This document shows, in pieces, positions 7,795-14,846 of a stretch of DNA of 20,049 nucleotides. The stretch covers positions 1 through 20,049 of the forward strand of contig SXHT01000050.1 of the NCBI GenBank assembly GCA_005773095.1. Direction: 5' to 3'. The translations under genes were made by a program, and so were the position numbers. The notes beneath the pieces were generated by a model that was not told the origin of the DNA, ran no database searches, and was given only the letters and a program-made list of their open reading frames with translations. Numbering within the stretch: position 1 is the stretch's first letter; the number at the start of each line of letters is the position of its first letter. This stretch comes from Planctomycetaceae bacterium (GTDB lineage: Bacteria; Planctomycetota; Planctomycetia; Pirellulales; PALSA-1355).

Positions 7795-8166
7795 ATGCAG
7801 TCCGTTACCTCGTCGATCCTGGCGGTTTTGCTCGGCATCCATGCTGTGCTGGGATGCTCGTGGGAGCGTGCGCCGTCACGGCTGGCTGCGGCTGGCTCGT
7901 GTTGCCGGGACCGAGATTGCGACGAGCACCAGGGTTCGCCTCAGCAACCGCTGAAGTGCCGTGGCGAGTGTGGCGGTATTTGCAGCTACTTGCCGCCGCA
8001 GCGAACGCTCTTCGACGCTTTCGCGCTTGATGTTTCGCTGGCCAGGCAGGTTGAAGCGGCATCGGTTAATTTCATCACCGCGGCAACCACCTTTGCCCCC
8101 TTCGGCCAATCGCGCTACGGCCCGCCGCTGCCACTGCATCTGCTGCACCAACGGCTCTTGATCTGA
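7795..8166 (+). CDS. small Cys-rich secreted protein opening the metal locus
   Basis: A 123-residue protein with a good ribosome-binding site (GGAAGG, five bases before ATG 7795). The N-terminus MQSVTSSILAVLLGIHAVLGC is a signal sequence ending in VLGC; Cys21 could be lipidated, though Leu at -2 is unusual in a lipobox. The next stretch is dense in cysteine: Cys36, Cys37, Cys42, Cys55, Cys59 and Cys63, with His45 and several acidic residues nearby, in the order SCCRDRDC then CRGECGGIC. This pattern suggests metal binding outside the cytoplasm. The C-terminal half is plain and not recognised. It lies 91 bases upstream of the RND adaptor on the same strand. I recall short Cys/His-rich proteins ahead of RND adaptors in other planctomycetes, but know of no described function. 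Metal buffering or delivery to the pump is inference from context. Confidence 0.65.
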   Translation: MQSVTSSILAVLLGIHAVLGCSWERAPSRLAAAGSCCRDRDCDEHQGSPQQPLKCRGECGGICSYLPPQRTLFDAFALDVSLARQVEAASVNFITAATTFAPFGQSRYGPPLPLHLLHQRLLI

Positions 8167-8257
8167 GGCGGCCCTCTGCGGCATCGTCGTGCTCGCGGCA
8201 CGCCTGGTTTCGTACGGTTGTGCTACTCGTTCCACTATCTTGCTCGGAGACAACTCC

Positions 8258-9901
8258 ATGTCTCAGGCTGCGACATCTACGCCGGCCGCTCCAGTGGCCG
8301 CAGATCAGGCCCAAACCACGGCCCCACCATCCAACCGCGGCGCCATTCGCAACGCCTTGCCGTCGGTGATCGTCGTGGTCCTCGGCCTGCTCGCCTTGTG
8401 GGGTGTGCGTTCGGGCTGGAGGCTGCCAAAATTCTCCGCGCTCGTGGGCAACGGCGAACCGAGCAAGGAATCATGGTGCGAGGAACATAGTGTTCCCGAG
8501 GCGGAGTGCATCGAATGCAACGTGAATCTGGCTCCCTACGGCAAAGACTATGGTTGGTGCAAAGAACACGGAGTGTATCAATGCTCACTCCATCATCCTG
8601 AGATCGCACAACTGAAGCAAATTCCCCACGTTACCGAGGCTGACTTGGCGCGGGCCACCCGCGCGCTGGAAGTCATGCCGCGCGCTGAGAACAACAGCCT
8701 TTGCAAACTTCATCTTCGACGAATACAGTTCGCATCACCCGAGGCGATCGATAAGGCCGGCGTGGATGTTGCCGTCGTGGAGGAGCAACCGCTCGTTGAG
8801 GCGATCACCGCCAATGGCGAAGTCGTGTACGACCGCACGCGCGAGGCGCACCTTGCCAGCCGCGTGCCCGGTGCCGTGTGGCGCGTTTACAAGAAGGTTG
8901 GCGATCGCGTGCGATCGGGCGATGTACTGGCCCTCATCGACGGCGCCGAGATTGGCAAATCCAAGTCGGAATTCATGCAAGCCGTCAGCCGTTTGCGGCT
9001 CAGCGAAAGCAACATCACCCGTCTCAAGCCACTTGCCACCGACGGCGTGGTCCCCGCGCGCCAATACCGCGAAGCCGAGGCCGGCCTGCAGGACGCTCAA
9101 ATCCGCTTGCTTGCCGCGCAGCAGGCGCTGGCGAATCTCGGTCTGCCCGTGCAGGCGTCCGACTTCATCGACGACACGACGGACGAGATCGCCGAGCGGA
9201 TTCAGTTTCTTGGGCTGCCTGAGGAGATCACGGCGACGCTCGACCCAAGCGTTTCCACGACCAACCTTTTCCCGGTCTTCGCGTCGCTCGACGGCGTCGT
9301 GGTGGATTGCCACGTGGTGGCGGGCGAAGTGGTCGAGACGAGGACGATGCTTTTTGCGATCGCCGACACGAGCCGCATGTGGCTGACGATCAACGTGCGG
9401 CAAGACGACGCCCGTTATGCCATGCCCGGCCGCACGGTGCTGTTCAAGCCCAGCGAGAGCAGTCGCGAAGCGGAACTTCTGGGCACGGTAACCTGGATCA
9501 GCACCGCCGCGGATGAGCGGACCCGCACCGTCAAGGTGCGCGTGGAACTGCCCAACGATGACGGCCAACTGCGCGCCAACACGTTCGGCACGGCGCGGAT
9601 CGTGCTGCGTGAAGAACCGCGGGCCGTCGTGGTGCCCAACGCAGCCGTTCATTGGGACGGTTCCTGCCACGTGGTATTTGTACGTGACAAGCGGTTTTTT
9701 GAACCTAAGGCGCCAAAATTCTTTCATGTCCGCACGGTGCGCGTGGGAGCCAAGAGCGGCGATCAGACGGAGATTATCGTCGGGGCGCTTCCCGGCGAAG
9801 TCGTCGCCAGCAAGAACAGCGTCGTTCTCGAAGCGCAGTTGCTTCGTAGCAACCTGGGAGCCGGGTGTGGCTGCTGCACCGTGGCGAAACCGAAAAACTG
9901 A
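8258..9901 (+). CDS. RND efflux periplasmic adaptor (HlyD/CusB type) with N-terminal Cys/His domain
   Basis: A 547-residue membrane-fusion protein. ATG 8258 is chosen because GGAGA (8246-8250) precedes it; the longer frame from 8189 lacks a site. Segments in order: a Pro/Ala-rich cytoplasmic start, one membrane helix (about 31-49), then a Cys/His region absent from standard adaptors. That region has a first half WCEEHSVPEAECIEC (73-87), a second half WCKEHGVYQCSLHHPE (100-115), and a CKLH (149-152). Next come the lipoyl-like motif (ASRVPGAVWRVYKKVGDRVRSGD, about 197-219), a helical hairpin (about 228-300), the beta-barrel part (about 370-450) and a membrane-proximal domain. The C-terminus carries CGCC near residue 540. 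It would link the RND pump to an outer-membrane channel and may present metal to it. The pump gene follows after 33 bases. Confidence 0.93.
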   Translation: MSQAATSTPAAPVAADQAQTTAPPSNRGAIRNALPSVIVVVLGLLALWGVRSGWRLPKFSALVGNGEPSKESWCEEHSVPEAECIECNVNLAPYGKDYGWCKEHGVYQCSLHHPEIAQLKQIPHVTEADLARATRALEVMPRAENNSLCKLHLRRIQFASPEAIDKAGVDVAVVEEQPLVEAITANGEVVYDRTREAHLASRVPGAVWRVYKKVGDRVRSGDVLALIDGAEIGKSKSEFMQAVSRLRLSESNITRLKPLATDGVVPARQYREAEAGLQDAQIRLLAAQQALANLGLPVQASDFIDDTTDEIAERIQFLGLPEEITATLDPSVSTTNLFPVFASLDGVVVDCHVVAGEVVETRTMLFAIADTSRMWLTINVRQDDARYAMPGRTVLFKPSESSREAELLGTVTWISTAADERTRTVKVRVELPNDDGQLRANTFGTARIVLREEPRAVVVPNAAVHWDGSCHVVFVRDKRFFEPKAPKFFHVRTVRVGAKSGDQTEIIVGALPGEVVASKNSVVLEAQLLRSNLGAGCGCCTVAKPKN

Positions 9902-9934
9902 CTTCCTGTTGGTTGATCTCAACTCCTGTCTGAC

Positions 9935-12900
9935 ATGCTCAACCGGATCATCGACTTCTCGCTCCATCATCGGACCCTGGTTGTCCTGGGCACGCTGGTG
10001 CTGGCGATCGTGGGGGCGGTTTCGCTGCGGTATCTCGATATCGACGCCTTTCCCGACACCACGCCCGTGCAGGTGCAGATCAACACGGTCGCGCCTGCGC
10101 TCGGCCCGGAAGAAGTCGAGCAGCGGATCACATTTCCCATCGAACAGGCGATGGGGGGCTTGCCCGATTTGGCGAACATGCGCTCGGTGTCGAAGTTTGG
10201 CTTCTCGCAAGTCGTGGTCACATTTGATGATGGCACGCCGATCTATTTCGCCCGGCAACTGATTAACGAAAGGCTGGCCACGGTCGAACTGGCCGAGGGC
10301 ATCGAGCGGCCAAAGATGGGGCCGGTGGCCACGGGACTTGGCGAAGTCTTCCATTACGTCGTCACCGGCGGCGGCACCGATCCGACCGAGCTGCGCACGA
10401 TCCACGACTGGGTCATCCGGCCCAAGCTGCGGACCGTGCCCGGCGTGGCCGAAATCAACAGTTGGGGAGGCTACCAGAAGCAGTACCAGGTGCGGATCGA
10501 TCCCAACCTGCTCATCAAATATGGACTCACGTTCGACGAGGTCGTGCGGGCACTTGAAGAGAACAACCGCAACGTGGGGGGCGGCAACGTCCGCGAGGGG
10601 ACGCAATCGGTGCTCGTGCACGGCCTGGGCCGCACCACCAATCTCGACGAGATCAAAGGCATTGTCATCAAGGCCATCGACGGTGTGCCCGTGCGCGTCG
10701 GCGATGTGGCTGCGGTGGAGATTGGTTCCGAGATTCGCCGCGGCGCAGTCACGGCCGACGGCCGGGGTGAAGTGGTGATGGGCCTGGGCTTCATGTTGAT
10801 GGGCGAAAACACGCACAACGTCACCTGGGCCATGAAGCGCCGGCTCGATGAAATCAAGGCCACCCTGCCGGCCAATGTAAAAGTCGTCACCGTCTACGAT
10901 CGCACGGAACTCGTCGATCATGTGATCGAGACCGTGAAGAACAACTTGTTCGAAGGGGGCCTGCTGGTGATCGCGGTGCTGTTCGCCTTCCTGGGCAATC
11001 TGCGCGCGGCCCTGATCGTGGCCCTGGCGATTCCGCTGTCGATGCTCTTTGCCTTCTCGGGCATGTTGCGATTCGGCATTTCGGCAAGCCTCTTGAGCCT
11101 GGGAGCGATCGACTTCGGCATGATTGTCGATAGCTCGGTGGTGATGGTGGAAAACTGTGTGCGGCATATCGCCCACGGCGATAACCGCCGACGGCCGATG
11201 CTTGACGTGATTCGCGACGCCGCCGTGGAAGTCCGCAAGCCCACCCTGTTCGGCGAGCTGATCATCATGATCGTGTACCTGCCGATCCTGACGCTCGAAG
11301 GCATCGAAGGCAAACTCTTTAGGCCGATGGCGCTGACGGTGATCTTCGCCCTGATCGGATCGATGATCCTTTCGCTCACGCTGATGCCTGTCCTGGCCAG
11401 CATCCTGCTGCCGCGACGGATCGAGGAGCGCGAGCCGATCGTGATGCGGATCGCGCATCGCATTCACGCGCCGATTCTGCGGTTTTCAATGCATCACAAG
11501 GCGCTGGTCATGGGCATTGCGGCGTGTGTGTTGTTTGTGGCGTTCGGCATGATTGCGCCGAACCTTGGTTCCGAGTTCGTGCCGCGCCTTTCCGAAGGCG
11601 CGATCGCCATCAGTGTCGTGCGGCTGACCGGCACCGATCTCAGTGACTCGATCCAATACAACACACGGATGGAGCAGGCGGTGCTGGCCAAATTCCCCAA
11701 CGAGGTGGAGCACGTGTGGAGCCGAATCGGCACAGCCGAAATTGCCACCGATCCGATGGGTGTCGAGTTGACCGACATGTTCATCACGCTCAAGCCACGC
11801 CGCGAATGGAAACAAGCCCGCACGCAGACGCAGTTGACCGCGCTCATCGAAGAGCACTTGCGCGACTTGCCTGGCCAGCGGTTGGCTTTCTTGCAGCCCA
11901 TTGAAATGCGGATGAACGAAATGACCTCCGGCATTCGTTCGGATGTGGCGGTGATGCTGTACGGCGACGATCTGGACATTCTTGCCGCCAAGGGCGCCGA
12001 GATCGAGGGCCTGCTGCGACGCCTGCAGGGCGCGGCCGACGTGGCGGCCGAGCAAATCACCGGCCAGCCAGTGCTGCAAATCAAGCTCGATCAGGATCAA
12101 CTCGCCCGATACGGCGTGCCGGCCAGGGTCGTGACCGACATCATCGAGACCATCGGTACCAAACCGGTGGGCGAGGTGATCGAGGGACAACTGCGGTTTC
12201 CGCTGGTGGTGCGTTTGCCCGAGGAGTTTCGCGGCGGGGCGGCGGCGATTGGCTCGATCCTGATTCCAACGGCTTCGGGGGAACGCTTGCCGATGGCACG
12301 CCTGGCCGAGATTCGCCTGGTGGAAGGCCCTGCCACGATCACACGCGAAGCAGGACAGCGGCGGACCACCGTTTCCGCCAATGTGCGGGGCCGCGACGTG
12401 GGCAGCTTCGTGGCTGAGGCACGCCGCATGTTGGACAAGGAGCTGCAATTGCCCCCGGGCCGCTATTTCATCGAGTTCGGCGGCCAGTTTGAGAACCTCG
12501 AACGGGCACGCGCGCGGCTGATGATTGTCGTGCCGCTCGCCGCAGCACTCATCTTCGGCTTGCTTTACCTCACCTACAACAACATCGTCGATGCGCTACG
12601 CGTCTTCACGGGCGTGCCATTCGGCTGGGTCGGAGGCATCTTCGCACTCTGGTTGCGCGATATGCCATTTTCAATCTCCGCGGCGATCGGTTTTATCGCG
12701 CTTTCGGGCGTGGCCGTGCTCGACGATATGATTCTGGTCTCGTACGTGCGGCAGCTTCGGCAGCGGGGCTTGCCGCTCGACCAGGCCGTGATGCAGGCCG
12801 CAGTAACGCGATTGCGTCCCGTGCTGATGACTACGTTGGTGGCCGCTCTTGGCTTTCTACCGATGGCATTGAGCACGGGCACGGGTGCCGAAGTGCAGCG

Positions 12901-13066
12901 GCCGCTGGCCACCGTGGTGATCGGCGGCGTGATCGGTGCAATGATCATGTCACTCTTAGTGCTGCGCGTGCTATACCTGGTGTTCAGCGGTGTCGAGACC
13001 ATCCACCGCAACGAACCAACTGTGAGAATGTCTCGTAATCAAACGTTGGAAGTCGCTTCCACTTGA
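9935..13066 (+). CDS. czcA: heavy-metal efflux RND pump, CzcA family
   Basis: A 1043-residue inner-membrane, proton-driven exporter. It has the N-terminal membrane helix (about 13-33), the family segment DIDAFPDTTPVQVQINT, two large periplasmic regions and the second helix bundle (about 865-1030). The heavy-metal RND signature in helix 4 is intact: Asp393, Asp399 and Glu406 in AIDFGMIVDSSVVMVEN, the proton-relay residues of this family. The pore region SEFVPRLSEGAIAISVVRLTG, IGTAEIATDPMGVELTDMF and PIEMRMNEMTSGIRSDVAV reads like CzcA rather than CusA. By eye, two of the three Met positions used by CusA for Cu(I) are not Met here, so a divalent cation such as Zn, Co, Cd or Ni is more likely. 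Oddly, LDDMILVSYVRQL has Asp930-Asp931 where relatives usually have Asn-Gly. No outer-membrane partner is encoded nearby. Confidence 0.96.
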   Translation: MLNRIIDFSLHHRTLVVLGTLVLAIVGAVSLRYLDIDAFPDTTPVQVQINTVAPALGPEEVEQRITFPIEQAMGGLPDLANMRSVSKFGFSQVVVTFDDGTPIYFARQLINERLATVELAEGIERPKMGPVATGLGEVFHYVVTGGGTDPTELRTIHDWVIRPKLRTVPGVAEINSWGGYQKQYQVRIDPNLLIKYGLTFDEVVRALEENNRNVGGGNVREGTQSVLVHGLGRTTNLDEIKGIVIKAIDGVPVRVGDVAAVEIGSEIRRGAVTADGRGEVVMGLGFMLMGENTHNVTWAMKRRLDEIKATLPANVKVVTVYDRTELVDHVIETVKNNLFEGGLLVIAVLFAFLGNLRAALIVALAIPLSMLFAFSGMLRFGISASLLSLGAIDFGMIVDSSVVMVENCVRHIAHGDNRRRPMLDVIRDAAVEVRKPTLFGELIIMIVYLPILTLEGIEGKLFRPMALTVIFALIGSMILSLTLMPVLASILLPRRIEEREPIVMRIAHRIHAPILRFSMHHKALVMGIAACVLFVAFGMIAPNLGSEFVPRLSEGAIAISVVRLTGTDLSDSIQYNTRMEQAVLAKFPNEVEHVWSRIGTAEIATDPMGVELTDMFITLKPRREWKQARTQTQLTALIEEHLRDLPGQRLAFLQPIEMRMNEMTSGIRSDVAVMLYGDDLDILAAKGAEIEGLLRRLQGAADVAAEQITGQPVLQIKLDQDQLARYGVPARVVTDIIETIGTKPVGEVIEGQLRFPLVVRLPEEFRGGAAAIGSILIPTASGERLPMARLAEIRLVEGPATITREAGQRRTTVSANVRGRDVGSFVAEARRMLDKELQLPPGRYFIEFGGQFENLERARARLMIVVPLAAALIFGLLYLTYNNIVDALRVFTGVPFGWVGGIFALWLRDMPFSISAAIGFIALSGVAVLDDMILVSYVRQLRQRGLPLDQAVMQAAVTRLRPVLMTTLVAALGFLPMALSTGTGAEVQRPLATVVIGGVIGAMIMSLLVLRVLYLVFSGVETIHRNEPTVRMSRNQTLEVAST

Positions 13067-13092
13067 ACCTTTGCCAATTAGCCCATTTGAAA

Positions 13093-13098
13093 AAGGAG
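13093..13098 (+). promoter_or_regulatory. ribosome-binding site fixing the start of the His-rich lipoprotein
   Basis: AAGGAG lies six bases before ATG 13105. It rules out the upstream TTG at 13063, which overlaps the pump's stop codon and would put 14 non-signal residues ahead of a perfect lipoprotein signal. Confidence 0.75.
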
Positions 13099-13104
13099 CC
13101 TGCC

Positions 13105-13524
13105 ATGTTAAGTCGAATCACGAATACGTTCACCGCTTACGCATTGATTGGAGTTTGGGCCGTGTTACTAACAGGTTGTAGCAAGCAGGTGCCACCGGCC
13201 CCGGTAGAAAACACGCAGGCGAGTGGTCATTCCCACGGTGGCTGGTGGTGCGGCGAGCACGGCGTGCCGGAGGAGGTTTGCGCGCGATGCGATACCTCGC
13301 TGGTGGACGATTTCAAGGCGAAGAACGACTGGTGCAACGAACACGAACGGCCCGATTCGCAGTGCTTTGTCTGCCATCCGGAGCTGGAAGCCAGGTTCGC
13401 AGCCCAGTACAAAGCCAAGTATGGCAAGCAGCCGCCGAAGCCCAGCGACGAAGGCGAGCACGGCCACGAGCATGAGCATAGCCACGAACATGATGATGAC
13501 CACAAGCACGATGAAAAGTCGTAG
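13105..13524 (+). CDS. metal-binding lipoprotein with WCxEH double motif and His-rich tail
   Basis: A 139-residue lipoprotein: signal helix ALIGVWAVLLTGC with lipobox LTGC, Cys25 being the anchor. The body repeats the Cys/His domain of the adaptor encoded two genes upstream. The first half is WWCGEHGVPEEVCARCD (Cys49, His52, Cys59, Cys62) and the second half WCNEHERPDSQCFVCHPE (Cys77, His80, Cys87, Cys90, His91). Each half resembles a Zn-ribbon-like knuckle; the halves are joined by about 14 residues. After a short helix comes an acidic histidine tail (residues 119-135, HGHEHEHSHEHDDDHKH), typical of low-specificity metal capture. It probably sits in the periplasm anchored to a membrane and stores or hands over metal to the adaptor that shares its domain; that role is inference. 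It lies 38 bases after the pump gene, so it is very likely in the same transcript. Confidence 0.85.
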   Translation: MLSRITNTFTAYALIGVWAVLLTGCSKQVPPAPVENTQASGHSHGGWWCGEHGVPEEVCARCDTSLVDDFKAKNDWCNEHERPDSQCFVCHPELEARFAAQYKAKYGKQPPKPSDEGEHGHEHEHSHEHDDDHKHDEKS

Positions 13525-13655
13525 CAATCGCGCCAAAGCAGCAGGCAGGCTGGGTACCCTCTGGGTCATGCCGTCGCAGGCTTGCTCCCTGTTCATGGCA
13601 TGACGGAATTCGGGAGGGATCGGCCGGATGCGGCGTGGCGTGGCGATACCCGGAA

Positions 13656-13793
13656 GGTAACCGTTCACGGTCCGGGGACTGGCTCATTTTCCCGGCGAAT
13701 TCACGAGAGGTGCATCGTTCTGTCAGGAGGTTGTCCAACGTGGTTCCCGGGAAAATGTGCCTGTCTCCCTCTCTTTGCCCGTGAACGGTTACC
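13656..13793. repeat. nested palindromic element (REP/REPIN-like)
   Basis: Two inverted repeats are nested. The outer arms 13656-13670 (GGTAACCGTTCACGG) and 13779-13793 are perfect over 15 bases. The inner arms 13674-13695 and 13747-13768 match at 19 of 22 positions, including a perfect 11-bp core CATTTTCCCGG. The 51-base centre has no gene. The inner arms, of the type GGGGAC(T/A)GGC...ATTTTCC, resemble REP units I recall from planctomycete and other environmental genomes, which are mobilised by RAYT (Y1-type) transposases; none is present here. The rest of 13525-13920 shows no gene. Confidence 0.7.
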
Positions 13794-13910
13794 CCGGAAG
13801 TAACGTCGATCGACAAGAACGGCTGCCAGCTTCCACGAATCGCGGGCGTTCGTTTTCCACAAGTGGCAAACGAGCAGGCACCGATAACAACGAGAAGCAT
13901 TATCAGCAAT

Positions 13911-13915
13911 GGAGG
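13911..13915 (+). promoter_or_regulatory. ribosome-binding site choosing the inner ATG of the thioredoxin-like gene
   Basis: GGAGG is located five bases before ATG 13921. It overlaps the alternative ATG at 13909, so that upstream codon cannot be served by this site, and the downstream ATG begins a normal signal peptide. Confidence 0.65.
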
Positions 13916-13920
13916 CCGTT

Positions 13921-14691
13921 ATGCAGATTCTTGTTCGAATTCAGAGCGTGGTCATTGCCACCGCTAGCTTGCTGTCGCTGCAGTCACCTGCGCAGGCGGA
14001 ATCGGTGACCGCCAGTGCTCCAGAGCGAGCCATCAGCGCCGCTGCGGACGAAAACAAGCCCATCTTTGTCATGTTCTACAAGGAACAGAACCGGGACAAA
14101 GAGGCTATGGTCGCAACGTTAAAGGCCCACTGGGCCGTCAAGAAACAGCAAGCCGCCTGGACCGCCGTGCGCATCACCGATCCGGCCCAGCGGCGCGTCG
14201 CCGAGAAGTTCAAAGTCACCCGCGCGCCGATGCCGTCGCTTGTCGCAATCCATCCTAATGGGGCCGTCACGGGCGTGTTTCCCAAGCAGGTGACACAATC
14301 CGACTTAAGCACGTGCATCGTCTCGCCCAAGACGGCCGAGTGCCTGAAGTCGCTGCAAGGTAACCGGATGGTTTTCATTTGCGTCCAGACCGCGCCCGAG
14401 CAATCTCTGCCGCCCGGTGTGGAGGATTTCCAGGCCGACCCGCACTTTGCCAGGCGGACAAGCGTCATCACCGTCGCCGTCGATGATCCAAAGGAAGCCA
14501 GGTTTCTCGCTGGAATGGACCTCGATCCGGCGACCATCGACAAGCCCGTTACCGTGTTTTTGGCGCCGCCGGGCGCTCACGTGGGCACGTTCGACCCAGC
14601 GGCGACGAAGGAACAACTGGCCGAAGGACTGGCCGCGGCCGGTAAGTGCTGCGACGACAAAAATTGCAAGCACAACAAAAAGTCAAAGTAG
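13921..14691 (+). CDS. secreted thioredoxin-fold protein lacking CXXC, Cys-rich tail
   Basis: A 256-residue exported protein. The signal peptide is MQILVRIQSVVIATASLL with probable cleavage after AQA (about residue 28). The first domain follows the thioredoxin pattern: strand PIFVMFYKEQNRDKEAM, where the CXXC would normally sit at the QNRD position, then a long helix, and APMPSLVAIHPNGAVTGVF with the cis-Pro before a strand pair. A second, similar unit seems to follow, with MVFICVQTAPE opening it and DKPVTVFLAPPGAHVGTF near its end; the two ends align as strand-turn-strand plus a helix. The redox cysteines are missing, so disulfide exchange is unlikely. The C-terminus GKCCDDKNCKHNKKSK has three Cys and one His and may bind metal. 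It lies between the metal-binding lipoprotein and the ABC pair on the same strand; its link to metal handling is by context. Confidence 0.75.
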   Translation: MQILVRIQSVVIATASLLSLQSPAQAESVTASAPERAISAAADENKPIFVMFYKEQNRDKEAMVATLKAHWAVKKQQAAWTAVRITDPAQRRVAEKFKVTRAPMPSLVAIHPNGAVTGVFPKQVTQSDLSTCIVSPKTAECLKSLQGNRMVFICVQTAPEQSLPPGVEDFQADPHFARRTSVITVAVDDPKEARFLAGMDLDPATIDKPVTVFLAPPGAHVGTFDPAATKEQLAEGLAAAGKCCDDKNCKHNKKSK

Positions 14692-14697
14692 CTTCGG

Positions 14698-14805
14698 AAA
14701 TCCGAATATCGAAATTGGGAATCAGCACGAAATTCGAATATCGGGACTGTTTGGTATTTCGTGCCTTAAATCTGGTTCGACTTTCGCGATTCCGATTTCG
14801 GATTT
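14698..14805. repeat. AT-rich nested palindromic repeat (TTCGGATTT type)
   Basis: AAATCCGAA (14698-14706) pairs with TTCGGATTT (14797-14805), and inside it GCACGAAAT (14725-14733) pairs with ATTTCGTGC (14756-14764). All four 9-base arms match perfectly. The element fills nearly the whole gap between the thioredoxin-like gene and the permease. Its composition is much richer in A and T than the flanking genes. TTTCGCGATTC inside it (14782-14792) recurs at 17119-17129. Confidence 0.6.
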
Positions 14806-14846
14806 GGAGCACCCTCGTTCGGGCCGATTGACTTACAGGAGACCTC

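Noticed and set aside
8735..11467. A 910-codon open frame on the minus strand.
   Set aside because: It is antisense to the adaptor and RND pump genes, both of which carry clear family motifs. Its own product is His/Asp/Arg-rich, low in structure and matches nothing; it is a GC-codon-bias shadow.
11486..12448. A 320-codon open frame on the minus strand.
   Set aside because: Antisense to the pump gene, no domain and composition like the other shadows.
9935..13066. Calling the pump CusA (copper/silver).
   Set aside because: The methionine positions used for Cu(I) do not seem conserved, and the pore text is closer to CzcA. The His/Cys-rich neighbours alone do not decide the metal.
13565..13604. 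GTCATGCC / GGCATGAC inverted repeat after the His-rich lipoprotein as a terminator.
   Set aside because: Only eight base pairs with a 24-base loop and no T-run; too weak to call.
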